DNA of 64,000 nucleotides from Allobosea sp. CRIB-10 (GTDB lineage Bacteria > Pseudomonadota > Alphaproteobacteria > Rhizobiales > Beijerinckiaceae). The position numbers were made by a program, and so were the translations under genes. Below the pieces are notes generated by a model. The model did not search any database. It was given only the letters and a program-made list of their open reading frames with translations, and had not been told where the DNA came from. The DNA lies in contig NZ_FOKP01000002.1 of the NCBI RefSeq assembly GCF_900112185.1, positions 248,001 to 312,000 on the forward strand, read 5' to 3'. Shown here one piece after another: positions 36,945 to 45,955 of the stretch (positions are counted from its first letter, which is position 1; every line of letters starts with the position of its first letter).

Positions 36945-37407
36945 GGATGGGATCCCTTTCGATTTAGCAGATCGCCGGAAGGCCGCGTCCAGGACGCCGT
37001 CCCCCGGCCCATGGCCCCGGATCGCCCCCACCTACCGCGGCGAACGAACCCGGGATATCCACGTCTGGCGACCGAAGTGACGGAACGGAGCCTCGGCTCC
37101 TTTCCGGCTTCGCCCGCCGGTTACAACAAAGAGCGGCCGGCCCTGCGTTTCGGCGCTCGCATGCTAGTGCTGGCGCCTGGCGCAATCCGGCCCCGATGGC
37201 CTTTGAAAAACCACCGCTTCGGGGCGTATATAGGGAGGGTGACGGGTTGCTTGCAAGGCGCGGAGCCGGATTAAGAATCGGCTTTGCGCATGGTCCTGCA
37301 CAGAATTCGCGGGGCTGACCATTCCGGGTAAGTGTTGCCCGCATGCTCTTGCGCAGCGGACGTAGCCATTCCATTCAGGAAGACCTTGCGCCACCAGGAA
37401 AACAGCC
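36945..37407. other. dnaK leader and divergent intergenic region
   Basis: About 460 bp with no supported gene. It contains the RpoH-like dnaK promoter (37227-37257) and thus a predicted dnaK leader of some 270 nt, long for this operon. Near the far end it should hold the promoter of the secreted protein gene at 37408. No clear CIRCE element or thermometer structure is recognised by eye. Confidence 0.6.
37227..37257 (-). promoter_or_regulatory. RpoH (sigma-32)-like heat-shock promoter of dnaK
   Basis: Read on the minus strand, CTTGCAA (37257-37251) is followed after 16 bp by CCTATATA (37234-37227). This agrees with the alphaproteobacterial RpoH pattern CTTG-N-CYTATNT. No other promoter-like element of this quality is seen upstream of dnaK. 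Confidence 0.65.
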
Positions 37408-38310
37408 GTGACGACGCTCCGCCGCCCGACTGCCCATCGCCTCGCCGCCGGCGCAGCGCTGGCCTGGCTCGGCCTTGCGGGTTCGGCCATGGCGCAGCCG
37501 CTGCAATTGCCGGGCGCACAGCCCTTCAACCAGCCCGGCGCCCAACAGTCGGCCCCAGCCTCCGTCGGCGGCCCGGCGACGCCGCGGCCGCGCACCATGC
37601 CAGCCATCAAGATCCCTGGCGAAGACTCGATCCTCGGCAAGACCTTGCGACGCAATGGCGGCTTCGGCGAAGCGACGCTGGAGAAGACCGGCAGCGGCTA
37701 TGGACTGAAACTGCGGGCGGAAGGCTTCCAGTCCAGCAACCTCGTCGAGCCCTGCGCCATTTCCTTCGGCGACGCGCCCGTGCCGGTGACCTCGCTCGGC
37801 AAGCCGGCGGGGCTGCCGCGCTACAAGCTCGAGGCGCCCGCCTGCCCGATCGTCTTCGACGTGCTTGATGGCGCCTTCCTGGTGCTTGAGCCGGAGCAGC
37901 CCTGCGTGATCGAGGCCGCCGCCTGCCGCATCGAGCCACGTGGCGTCTGGGGACCGGATTCGCGCACCCTGGCCGCCCGGGCGAAAGACATCGAGGCCGA
38001 GCGCAAGCACGCGGAAGGCGCCGTGCGCGATGGCTTCCGGGCGCTCTCGGCCAAGGCCGACCTGACGGAGCAACGCACGATCGCGCGCGAGCAGGCCGGC
38101 TTCTCCTCGGAGCGCGAGCAGATCTGCCGCGACTTCCAGCGCGAGGGCTCGCATGGCTTCTGCGGCGCCCGCATCACCGAGGCGCGCGCCGCCTCGATCC
38201 GCTCCCGCCTCGGCCTGCCCGAGCCCAAGCCCGAGACTGTCAAGCCGCGCCCCGCCACGGCGAGGCGGACGCCTCCGCCTCCGGCGACGCCCGCTGCGAC
38301 CATCCAGTAG
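37408..38310 (+). CDS. Secreted proline-rich protein of unknown function
   Basis: 300 residues from GTG 37408. A signal peptide (about 1-29, ending AMAQ) is followed by a Pro/Gln-rich spacer (30-65), a compact domain (about 70-175: LGKTLRRNGGFGEATLEKTGSGYGLKLRAEGFQSSNLVEPCAISFGD with several Cys), a charged helical stretch and a Pro-rich tail. The six or more cysteines suggest disulfides in the periplasm. I do not recognise a named family. It stands alone, divergent from dnaK and convergent with the Ada-like gene. Confidence 0.82.
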   Translation: MTTLRRPTAHRLAAGAALAWLGLAGSAMAQPLQLPGAQPFNQPGAQQSAPASVGGPATPRPRTMPAIKIPGEDSILGKTLRRNGGFGEATLEKTGSGYGLKLRAEGFQSSNLVEPCAISFGDAPVPVTSLGKPAGLPRYKLEAPACPIVFDVLDGAFLVLEPEQPCVIEAAACRIEPRGVWGPDSRTLAARAKDIEAERKHAEGAVRDGFRALSAKADLTEQRTIAREQAGFSSEREQICRDFQREGSHGFCGARITEARAASIRSRLGLPEPKPETVKPRPATARRTPPPPATPAATIQ

Positions 38311-38318
38311 GTTTTCGC

Positions 38319-39305
38319 TCAAGCGGCCTCGCCGCCCGCGACCTGCCCGGCCTCCCAGCCCAGGATGGCGCGCTTGCGCGTCAGCCCCCAATGATAGCCG
38401 GTCAGCGCGCCGGACTTGCCGATGACGCGGTGGCAGGGCACCACGAAGGAGATCGGGTTCTTGCCGACCGCCGCGCCGACCGCGCGGGCCGCCGAGGGCT
38501 TGCCGATATGATCGGCGACGTCGCCATAAGTGGTGGCGCAGCCGACTGGAATGCGCAGCAGCGTCTCCCAGACGCGAACCTCGAAATCGGTGCCGATCAG
38601 CACGACGCGCAGCGGCGTCTGCGGCGACCAGCTGCCCGGCTCGAAGATGCGTGTCGCATAGGGCGCCGTCGCCTGCGGATCGAAGCGGTAATCCGCATGC
38701 GGCCAGCGCCGCATCATGTCGGCCAGCGCCTCGGCCCGGCCGCCGATGACCTTGCCGCCGTCGAGGCTGTTCGAAACCCAGCCGAGACCGGCAAGGCCGC
38801 GCTCGGTCACGACGACCAGCGCCTCGCCGAAAGGCGACTGATGGAAGCCATAGGACATGCGCAGCCCCTCGCCGCCGGTCTTCCACTCGCCCGGCGACAT
38901 CGCCTCATGGGTGACGAAGAGATCGTGCAGGCGGCCCGGCCCCGAGAGCCCGACCTCGAAGGAGGTGTCGAGGATGCTGGCTGACGCAGCCAGCAGGCCC
39001 TTGGCGTTGTCGAGCGTGATCGCCTGCAGGAAGGCTTTCGGCGTCAGCCCGCACCAGCGCCGGAACAGGTGATGCACATCGGTCGGGGTCGCGCCTGCGG
39101 CATCGGCGATCGCCTCGATCGTCGGCTGCTGGCGCCAGTTGTTGGTGATGTAGGACAGGATGCGGCGCACCGTATCGTAATCCGAGCCGGGCGCGACCGC
39201 CGGGAAATCGGCTTCCGAGGGGATGGCTTCGGTAGCGCGGGCGAGCACGGCGTTGGAGACGACTATCGGTTTCATCGCCGTCCTGAGACTGGAATGAGCG
39301 TTCAT
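38319..39305 (-). CDS. Ada-like AraC/methylated-DNA-cysteine methyltransferase fusion
   Basis: 328 residues. An AraC-type helix-turn-helix (about 43-140: YDTVRRILSYITNNWRQQPTIEAIADAAGATPTDVHHLFRRWCGLTPKAFLQ) is fused to an O6-alkylguanine methyltransferase domain (about 150-325) with the catalytic PCHRV at 290-294 (C291). The N-terminal zinc-Cys domain of E. coli Ada, which senses methylphosphotriesters, is missing, so the methyl signal must come from elsewhere or the regulator works differently. It repairs alkylated guanine by irreversible transfer to C291 and may regulate genes as well. Confidence 0.9.
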   Translation of the reverse strand: MNAHSSLRTAMKPIVVSNAVLARATEAIPSEADFPAVAPGSDYDTVRRILSYITNNWRQQPTIEAIADAAGATPTDVHHLFRRWCGLTPKAFLQAITLDNAKGLLAASASILDTSFEVGLSGPGRLHDLFVTHEAMSPGEWKTGGEGLRMSYGFHQSPFGEALVVVTERGLAGLGWVSNSLDGGKVIGGRAEALADMMRRWPHADYRFDPQATAPYATRIFEPGSWSPQTPLRVVLIGTDFEVRVWETLLRIPVGCATTYGDVADHIGKPSAARAVGAAVGKNPISFVVPCHRVIGKSGALTGYHWGLTRKRAILGWEAGQVAGGEAA

Positions 39306-39423
39306 CTTTCTATCCTCGCGATCTCAAATCTCATGCTCACGAAGCTAGTCATGTCAGCATGCGTCTCCCACCCGAAAGCTGACAAGCTCGTCTTCACCGT
39401 GGGAGGCGCGTAGACATCCACAA

Positions 39424-40029
39424 ATGACCGATTCTGCCGACCGCGTCGTCTCGCTCTACACCCGCCATGCCGCCGCCTATGACCAGCAGCGCGGCCGAAA
39501 ACTGATGGAAGCGCGCTGGCTCGACCGCTTCCTCTCGTTGCTGCCGGCGACGCCATCGGTGCTCGACATCGGCTGCGGCATGGGCGAACCGATCGCAAGG
39601 CATCTGATCGAGCGCAACTGCGTCGTGACCGGCATCGATTCGGCGGCACCGTTGATCGCGCTCTGCCGCGAGCGCTTTCCGGAGCAGGACTGGCTGGCCG
39701 GCGACATGCGCGAGCTCGCGCTCGGCCGGCGCTTCGACGGGCTGATCGCCTGGGACAGCTTCTTCCATCTGACGCCCGACGACCAGCGCCGGATGTTCCC
39801 GCTCTTCCGCGAGCACGCAGCCGAAGGCGCGGCGCTGCTCTTCACCAGCGGTCCCGGCCATGGCGAGGCGATCGGCAGCTTCGAGGGCGAGCCGCTTTAC
39901 CATGGCAGCCTAGATCCAGCCGAGTATCGCGTGCTGCTGGATGCGAACGGCTTTGCCGTCGTCGAGCATGTCGTCGAGGACCCGGACTGCGGCGGCCATA
40001 CGATCTGGCTGTCGCACCGGACAACCTGA
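39424..40029 (+). CDS. Class I SAM-dependent methyltransferase
   Basis: 201 residues with motif I SVLDIGCGMGEPIARHLIERN (about 41-61), motif II TGIDSAAPLIALCRERFP, and FDGLIAWDSFFHLTPDDQRRMFP in the catalytic region. It resembles the small Methyltransf_25/11 proteins that methylate small molecules. Glycine-rich GPGHGEAIGSFEGEPLYHGSLDPAEYRVLLDANGF is at the C-terminus. It is divergent from the Ada-like gene, but no link to alkylation repair is known. Confidence 0.88.
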   Translation: MTDSADRVVSLYTRHAAAYDQQRGRKLMEARWLDRFLSLLPATPSVLDIGCGMGEPIARHLIERNCVVTGIDSAAPLIALCRERFPEQDWLAGDMRELALGRRFDGLIAWDSFFHLTPDDQRRMFPLFREHAAEGAALLFTSGPGHGEAIGSFEGEPLYHGSLDPAEYRVLLDANGFAVVEHVVEDPDCGGHTIWLSHRTT

Positions 40030-40037
40030 GGCCTTCC

Positions 40038-40541
40038 TCAAACGAATTGCAGCAACTTTGTGCGCGTCAGGCGCTGGTTGTTGCGATGCCATTCGTCGTC
40101 GGTGAAGAAGACCGGCGAGCCCTCGTCCCAGCCGCTGCAACTATAGTCCGACTGCTCGGCGAAGAAGGCGACGAAGTCCTCGCGCGAGCGCCATTCGGCA
40201 ATAGCTTGGCCGGGATGATGGCCATCGAGGATGTCGCAGAGCTTGATCCCCGCCTCTGTGCGGATCAGGCCGTGACCGCAGTAGTCGCGGTGGAATTCGT
40301 GAATCAGCCCCTGGCCGACCGGACGGGCCGTCACACGATCCCAGACCTGCCCTGCCAGAACCGGGCCGAACAAAGCGCGATCGAGCTTGTCGCGCAGGAC
40401 GAGCGCATAGCCGCGGACAGCCGCTTCGCCGTCGTTCTCAGCGGGAGGAGGGCCGCGCCGAGCGCGATTGGCCCGCACCGCCGCGATGACGACGACGATG
40501 ATGGCCGCCCATGCGATCAGCGGGATGACCGTCGCAGCCAT
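40038..40541 (-). CDS. Single-pass membrane protein of unknown function
   Basis: 167 residues. One N-terminal membrane helix (about 5-22, IPLIAWAAIIVVVIAAVRA) leads to a soluble domain with HEFHRDYCGHGLIRTEAGIKLCDILDGHHPGQAIAEWRSREDFVAFFAEQSDYSCSGWDEGSPVFFTDDEWHRNNQRLTR. The two His/Cys-rich pieces could bind a metal. No recognised family. It ends 3 bp downstream of the DUF2244 gene and is probably in its transcript. Confidence 0.78.
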   Translation of the reverse strand: MAATVIPLIAWAAIIVVVIAAVRANRARRGPPPAENDGEAAVRGYALVLRDKLDRALFGPVLAGQVWDRVTARPVGQGLIHEFHRDYCGHGLIRTEAGIKLCDILDGHHPGQAIAEWRSREDFVAFFAEQSDYSCSGWDEGSPVFFTDDEWHRNNQRLTRTKLLQFV

Positions 40542-40543
40542 AC

Positions 40544-41071
40544 TCAGGCAGGCTCGAAATCCGGGCCGCGCTTGGCCTTGGCGAGCGCCGTACCGAGCGC
40601 CTGCGCAAAACCCTCGCGCTCCCCCGGCGAAAGCGCAGAGGCGACCACGGTGCGCCGGCCGCGCGAGACCAGGGACAGCTCGAGCAGGCCGTAATCATCG
40701 TCGTCTTCGCGCTCGAGCTTGGTCCAGGCGGGGTTGGAGCGCCAGATCTTCTCGCGGCCGTGATGCGAGACCTTGCGCAGCAGCACTTCGAGCGGCGTCA
40801 CGACGATACGCTCGAAGGCGCGGGCCGCATTGAAATTGACCTTGAAGGCGATGAAGAGCGCCAGGATGTCGAGGCCGAAGAAGCCGGCGACCGGCCAGGC
40901 GCCGAGCACGATGAAGGGAATCGAGGCTGCGACGCTGGTCAGGCAGACCAATGTCATGACGATGCGGAAGCCGTCCTGGCCGAGCGAGCGGTGCGGCGTG
41001 ATCGTCGCGTCGAAGACAGGCTTCTCGGCCGCTTCGGGGAGGTCGTCTGAATTGGGCTTGCCCAAGGTCAT
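40544..41071 (-). CDS. DUF2244 domain membrane protein
   Basis: 175 residues with two closely spaced membrane helices (about 37-57 and 60-80), preceded by DATITPHRSLGQDGFRIVMT and followed by AFERIVVTPLEVLLRKVSHHGREKIWRSNPAWTKLERE, both typical of DUF2244. Function unknown. It is divergent from nth with only 20 bp between the starts, a neighbourhood that recurs in Alphaproteobacteria. Confidence 0.9.
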   Translation of the reverse strand: MTLGKPNSDDLPEAAEKPVFDATITPHRSLGQDGFRIVMTLVCLTSVAASIPFIVLGAWPVAGFFGLDILALFIAFKVNFNAARAFERIVVTPLEVLLRKVSHHGREKIWRSNPAWTKLEREDDDDYGLLELSLVSRGRRTVVASALSPGEREGFAQALGTALAKAKRGPDFEPA

Positions 41072-41091
41072 CTGCGAACTATAACGCCGCG

Positions 41092-41787
41092 ATGCCCGCG
41101 CCGAACAGCCAAAAACGCCGCAGCCCGTCGCCGAAGCGGATCACGAAGCCGCGCAGCGCCGCCGAGATCTATGAGATCTTCAACCGTTTCCGGCAACAGA
41201 GGCCCGAACCCAAGGGCGAGCTCGACTATGTCAACGTCTTCACCCTGCTGGTCGCCGTCGTGCTCTCGGCGCAGGCGACCGATGCCGGGGTCAACAAGGC
41301 GACGAAGCGGCTGTTCGAGCTCGCCGATACGCCAGAGAAGATGCTGGCCCTCGGCGAAGACCAGGTGCGCGAGCTGATCAAGACGATCGGGCTCTACCGC
41401 AACAAGGCGAAGAACGTCATCGCGCTCTCGGAGAAGCTGATCGCCGAGTTCGGCGGCGAGGTCCCCACCGCGCGCGAGGCGCTGGAGAGCCTGCCCGGCG
41501 TCGGCCGCAAGACCGCTAATGTCGTGCTCAACATCGCCTTCGGTGAGATCACCCATGCGGTCGACACTCATGTCTTCCGCGTCGCCAACCGCCTGCGCAT
41601 CGCGCCCGGCAAGAACGTGCTGCAGGTCGAGCTCGGCCTTGAAAAGGCAGTGCCGGCCGAGTTCGGCCGGCACGCGCATCATTGGCTGATCCTGCACGGG
41701 CGCTACACCTGCAAGGCGCTGCGGCCGGCCTGCGAGACCTGCGTCGTCACCGATCTCTGCGATTCGCCCGACAAGCGGATCGCCTGA
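41092..41787 (+). CDS. nth: Endonuclease III (DNA glycosylase/AP lyase)
   Basis: 231 residues. The helix-hairpin-helix LPGVGRKTANVVL carries the catalytic Lys (K140), and HAVDTHV the catalytic Asp (D158). The iron-sulfur loop C207-x6-C214-x2-C217-x5-C223 is intact. It removes oxidised pyrimidines and nicks the abasic site by beta-elimination. A basic N-terminal tail (about 20 residues) precedes the core. It stands 20 bp from the divergent DUF2244 gene. Confidence 0.96.
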   Translation: MPAPNSQKRRSPSPKRITKPRSAAEIYEIFNRFRQQRPEPKGELDYVNVFTLLVAVVLSAQATDAGVNKATKRLFELADTPEKMLALGEDQVRELIKTIGLYRNKAKNVIALSEKLIAEFGGEVPTAREALESLPGVGRKTANVVLNIAFGEITHAVDTHVFRVANRLRIAPGKNVLQVELGLEKAVPAEFGRHAHHWLILHGRYTCKALRPACETCVVTDLCDSPDKRIA

Positions 41788-41791
41788 GCCA

Positions 41792-42778
41792 TCAATTGAT
41801 CGCCAGCCGAGCCTGCTTGATGATGCCGGCCCAGCGGCGCGACTCGGCCTCCATCATCGCTGCGAACTCCTCCGGCTTGTTGCCGATCGGCTCGGCACCC
41901 TCGTTCTGCAGACGCTCGCGGATGATCGGGCTGTTGATGGTCTCGACCGTCGCCTGGCGCAGCTTGGCCGCGATGTCCTTGGGCGTGCCCTTGGGCACGA
42001 CGAAGCCGTACCAGGCCGTCGCCTCGTAATCCGGCCAGCCGCTCTCGGCCACCGACGGCACCTCCGGGAAGAGCTTGGCGCGCGCCTTGCCGGTCACCGC
42101 CAGCGCCCTGACCTTGCCGCCATGGATCAGGCCGAGGACCGAAGGCACGGTGGTGATCATGAAGTCGCTGTTGCCGGCGAGCAGATCGGTCAGCGCAGGC
42201 CCGGCGCCGCGATAGGGCACGTGCACGGCCTCGAACTGCGCGGTTTGAGCCAGCAGGATCGTGGCAAGATGGCTGGCGGAGCCATTGCCGGCCGAGCCGT
42301 AGGTCAGCTTGCCCGGGTTCTTCTGAGCCTGGCCGACGAGCTCTGCCAGCGTCTTGTGCGGCGAGTTGGGCGAAACCACCACCACGAGCGGCGCCGCGGT
42401 GATTAGCGTCAGCGGGTCGAAAGCGGTCAGCGGGTCGACCCGGACATTCTTGAACAGATGCGGATTGACCACCATCGGGCCCTGATTGGCCATCAGCACC
42501 GTGTAGCCGTCGGGCGCAGCCGCGGCCGCCTGGGCGGTGGCGAGATTGCCGCCGGCCGAGCCGTTGTTCTCGACCACGAGCGACTGGCCAAGCCTCTCGC
42601 CGACGCCCTGCGCGACGAGGCGCGCGATCGCATCCGTGCCGCCGCCGGCGGCGTAAGGCACCAGCAGCTTCATCGGCCTGTCCGGAAAGGCAGCCTGGGC
42701 GCGGGCGAAGTCAGGCAGGCAGGTGCTGGCCAGAGCGGCCGTGATCAGGCTGCAGAGATGGCGGCGCGTGATCGTCAT
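41792..42778 (-). CDS. Bug-family (TctC-like) tricarboxylate transport receptor
   Basis: 328 residues with a signal peptide (about 1-28, ending ARAQ) and Bug motifs: MKLLVPYAAGGGTDAIARLVAQGVGERLGQSLVVENNGSAGGNLATAQAAAA, and VHVPYRGAGPALTDLLAGNSDFMITTVPS. It is again an orphan receptor without tctAB. It overlaps the end of the prpF-like gene by 68 bp and is probably in that operon, so its ligand may be a tricarboxylate used or made by the PrpF-type isomerase. Confidence 0.93.
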   Translation of the reverse strand: MTITRRHLCSLITAALASTCLPDFARAQAAFPDRPMKLLVPYAAGGGTDAIARLVAQGVGERLGQSLVVENNGSAGGNLATAQAAAAAPDGYTVLMANQGPMVVNPHLFKNVRVDPLTAFDPLTLITAAPLVVVVSPNSPHKTLAELVGQAQKNPGKLTYGSAGNGSASHLATILLAQTAQFEAVHVPYRGAGPALTDLLAGNSDFMITTVPSVLGLIHGGKVRALAVTGKARAKLFPEVPSVAESGWPDYEATAWYGFVVPKGTPKDIAAKLRQATVETINSPIIRERLQNEGAEPIGNKPEEFAAMMEAESRRWAGIIKQARLAIN

Positions 42779-43922
42779 GGGTCAGTTCTCCTCCCGTTTC
42801 CGCCCTCTCTGCAAGCGCGAGGATCGCACTGGCGGGGACGATGACGTTTCCTTCGAAAATGCGGCGCGCCGTGCGCACCAGGCTGGCGCGGGCCACCTGA
42901 CCGGCGGCATCGAGCGCAAGGTCGACCTGGATGGCGCCGCTCGGATGCTCGACCGCGACCAGCGAGTCGGCTTCGGCGCTGAGCATCTCGGCGGCGACGC
43001 TGCCGGCGATGCGGCTCGCCGCCGCAACGCAGAGCGCCCCGGTGACGGCATGGCTGCGATGGCAGCGATCCGGCGTGAAATAGCGCGAGGTCAGGCTGCC
43101 GCCGCGGCGCGCGGGCGAAAGCACACCGACCTTGGGAATGACGCGTCCGGCGACATCGCCGAGTCCCATGCGCCGGCCGGCCTCGCGGCGAAGCTCTTCC
43201 AGGCGCGCCAGCAGGGCAGCGTTGGCATCGAGCTCGGCCGGCGTCTCGTCGCCGGCGAGGCCGAGATCGGTGGCGCGCAGGAGCAGCATCGGCGTGGCGT
43301 AGTCGACCAGCGTCACCGGGATGCCGTCGATCTCCTCGCGACCGCGGCCAGTCGGCAGCAAGGCGCCGGTCTTCGAGCCGACAGCTTCGAGGAAGCCGAG
43401 CTTGATCGGGGCCGCCGTGCCGGCGACGCCGTCGATCGCAGTCGCGCCGTCATAGGCGACGACGCCGCCTGGGGTCTGCACGGCCGCCTCGATCAGCGCG
43501 CCGGTGTTGCGGTTATGGATGCGCACGATGGTCTCGCCATCGGCGGCCGGCACGAGGCCGGCCTCGATGGCGAAGGGGCCGACGGCGGAGAGCATGTTGC
43601 CGCAGTTCGGGCTCAAATCGACATGGGCACGCTCGACCGCGACCTGGGCGAAGAGATAGTCGACATCGGCATCCGGCCGGCTGGAGCGGCTGACGATCGC
43701 GACCTTGCTGGTCAGCGAATTGCCGCCGCCGAGCCCATCGAGTTGCAGCATATGCGGCGACCCCATCGCGGCGAGCAAGACGCGATCGCGCGCCGCCGGA
43801 TCGGCCGGCAGGTCGCGCTCCAGGAAGAAGGGGCCGCGCGAGGTGCCGCCGCGCATCAGCACGCAGGGAATGCGCAGGGCCTGAGCATGCGGAAGCTGGA
43901 AGGGAGCGGACAAGGGCGTCAC
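42711..43922 (-). CDS. PrpF-like isomerase / 4-oxalomesaconate tautomerase
   Basis: 403 residues from GTG 43922. It is a diaminopimelate-epimerase-like two-domain fold: CVLMRGGTSRGPFFLERDLPADPAARDRVLLAAMGSP, LDGLGGGNSLTSKVAIVS, VDLSPNCGNMLSAVGPFAIEAGL (the Cys is the catalytic or structural residue) and YFTPDRCHRSHAVTGALC. The family includes PrpF (aconitate isomerase of the 2-methylcitrate pathway) and GalD (4-oxalomesaconate tautomerase). No prpBCD or gal genes are visible. The last 22 residues or so overlap the signal peptide of the Bug gene in another frame. Confidence 0.88.
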   Translation of the reverse strand: MTPLSAPFQLPHAQALRIPCVLMRGGTSRGPFFLERDLPADPAARDRVLLAAMGSPHMLQLDGLGGGNSLTSKVAIVSRSSRPDADVDYLFAQVAVERAHVDLSPNCGNMLSAVGPFAIEAGLVPAADGETIVRIHNRNTGALIEAAVQTPGGVVAYDGATAIDGVAGTAAPIKLGFLEAVGSKTGALLPTGRGREEIDGIPVTLVDYATPMLLLRATDLGLAGDETPAELDANAALLARLEELRREAGRRMGLGDVAGRVIPKVGVLSPARRGGSLTSRYFTPDRCHRSHAVTGALCVAAASRIAGSVAAEMLSAEADSLVAVEHPSGAIQVDLALDAAGQVARASLVRTARRIFEGNVIVPASAILALAERAETGGELTHDDHAPPSLQPDHGRSGQHLPA

Positions 43923-44000
43923 CCGGCGGTTGGCGATGCCCCACTCTTCTCAAATCGAATAATCGCTGTGAAATGCAGAGATCGGCGCTATTAATGCTTC

Positions 44001-44915
44001 ATGAGCATCAATTTCGAAGCCCTCGATTTGCGCGCCTTCATCTCCGTGGTCGAGCTCGGCGGCTTCCACCGCGCCGCCGAGGCGCTCAACATGTCCCAGC
44101 CGGCGCTGAGCCGGCGCATCCAGCGCCTGGAAAGCGCGGTCGGAGCGGCGCTGCTGGAGCGGACGACGCGCCGGGTGGCGCTCACCATGGTCGGGCGCGA
44201 AATGCTGCCTTTGGTCCGACGCATGCTCGACGAGTTCGACAGCTCGATCTTCGCGATGCGCGATCTCGGCAGCCGCCGCGCCGGGCTGATCGCGCTCGCC
44301 TGCGTGCCGACGGCCGCCTTCTACTTCCTGCCCTCGGTGATCGCGCGCTTCCAGGCGCAGTAGCCGAACATCCGCTTCCGCATCCTCGACCTCTCGGCCA
44401 ATGACGGCCTGGAAGCGGTGGCGCGCGGCGAGGTCGAGTTCGGCATCAACCTGATCGGCGGCTCCGATGGCGAGCTCAGTTTCGAGCCGTTGATCGACGA
44501 CCCCTTCGTGCTCGCCTGCCGGCACGACCATGCGCTGGCAAGGAAGTCGGCGCTGGACTGGGGCGACCTCGAAGGCCATCCGCTGGTCACCGTCAGCCGC
44601 AGCAGCGGCAATCGCGCCATCCTCGATGCGGCGCTGGTCAAGGTCGGAGTCCGGCTCGACTGGTCCTTCGAGGTGACGCACCTCTCGACCTCGCTCGGGC
44701 TGGTCGAGGCGGGCCTCGGCATATCCGTGCTGCCCAAGCTGGCGACGCCGGGCGCGGATCACCCGATCATCGTGACCCGACCGATCCGCGACCCCGAAGT
44801 CTCGCGCACGATCGGCGTGGTCAGGCGCCGCGGCGTCAAGCTTGCGCCGGCTGCGGAGCGCTTCCTGGAGATGCTGCTCGGAACCTGGCGCGGGCCCCTG
44901 CCCGCTTCAGGCTGA
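44001..44915 (+). pseudogene. LysR family regulator interrupted by an in-frame amber codon
   Basis: One continuous LysR frame of 304 codons. An intact N-terminal helix-turn-helix (FEALDLRAFISVVELGGFHRAAEALNMSQPALSRRIQRLE) is followed at 44361-44363 by TAG, then by the effector-binding domain (PNIRFRILDLSANDGLEAVARGEVEFGINLIGGSDGELSFEPL) in the same frame to 44915. The codon stands where relatives have Tyr (ARYPN), consistent with TAC to TAG. The gene is divergent from prpF. Translation could give a 120-residue DNA-binding fragment and, from GTG/ATG sites such as 44418, a separate effector domain. A sequencing error is also possible. Confidence 0.85.
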
Positions 44916-44918
44916 CGC

Positions 44919-45716
44919 TCAGCCGAAGACCCAGAGCCCGGCGAGTCCGGCCGAGCCGACGATGATCCGCCACCAGGCGAAGGGCGTGAAGCCGCGCTTC
45001 GAGACGAAATCGAGGAAGCTGCGGACGACGATCAGCGCCGAGATGAAGGCGGTGACGAAGCCGATCGTGATCAGAGTGAGATCGTTGGTCGTCAGCTCCT
45101 TGTAGTTCTTCAGGAGGTCGTAGGCGAAGGCGCCGGCCATGGTCGGCATCGCCAGGAAGAAGGAGAACTCGGCCGCGGCCCGCTTGTCGGCACCGAGCAG
45201 CATCGCGCCGACGATGGTCGAGCCGGAACGCGAGACGCCGGGCACCATCGCGAGGCACTGGATGAAGCCGATCTTGAGATACATCGGCAGCGGGAACTTG
45301 GTGGCGTCGTGATGCTTCACCTCGAGCTCAAGCTCGTCGATGACAAGGAGGACGAGGCCGCCGGCGATCAGCGTGCAGCAGACCAGGAAGGGGTTGAATA
45401 GCACGCCCTTGATGAAGCCGTGCGCCAGCGCCCCGATCACCGCCGCCGGCAGGAAGGCGACGAGCACGCCGAGGACGAAGCGCCTTGCGGTCGGATCGGT
45501 CGGCAGGCGCAGGGCGATGTCGAGCAGGCGACGGAAATAGACCAGCAGGATCGCCAGGATCGCGCCGAGCTGGACCAGGATCTCGAAGGCCTTGCCCTTG
45601 GATTCGAAGCCGAGGAAATGCCCGAGCAGCAGCAGGTGGCCGGTCGAGGACACCGGCAGGAATTCGGTCAGCCCCTCGACCACGCCGAGCACGGCGGCGA
45701 CAAGCAGGTCATGCAT
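44919..45716 (-). CDS. uppP: Undecaprenyl-diphosphate phosphatase
   Basis: 265 residues from ATG 45716 ([37 protein letters not shown]); a longer frame to 45833 has no ribosome site or homology. The catalytic [14 protein letters not shown] and the [12 protein letters not shown] motif are intact, with 7-8 membrane helices. It recycles undecaprenyl diphosphate for peptidoglycan and O-antigen synthesis and gives low-level bacitracin resistance. It is convergent with the broken LysR gene, with 3 bp between stop codons. Confidence 0.95.
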   Translation of the reverse strand: MHDLLVAAVLGVVEGLTEFLPVSSTGHLLLLGHFLGFESKGKAFEILVQLGAILAILLVYFRRLLDIALRLPTDPTARRFVLGVLVAFLPAAVIGALAHGFIKGVLFNPFLVCCTLIAGGLVLLVIDELELEVKHHDATKFPLPMYLKIGFIQCLAMVPGVSRSGSTIVGAMLLGADKRAAAEFSFFLAMPTMAGAFAYDLLKNYKELTTNDLTLITIGFVTAFISALIVVRSFLDFVSKRGFTPFAWWRIIVGSAGLAGLWVFG

Positions 45717-45955
45717 GGGAGGGTCCTTCCGAGCCTTGCTGGTGCGGCGCAACAAAAGCGTGCCGAACGCGTTAAAGCTATGGCGCAGGGTCTTTGCAAA
45801 TTGGTTACCAGATCGGCAAGGATTTCCGCGCAATCCGCCACTTTCCCCCGTCCCGGGTTGTGAGGCTTAGCCGGCAGGCCTATACGGGGGCGCTCTATCG
45901 CGCTGCATCACGCGCCGGCCTACCTCACCCGAACCTTCATCTGTTCCAGCAATCG

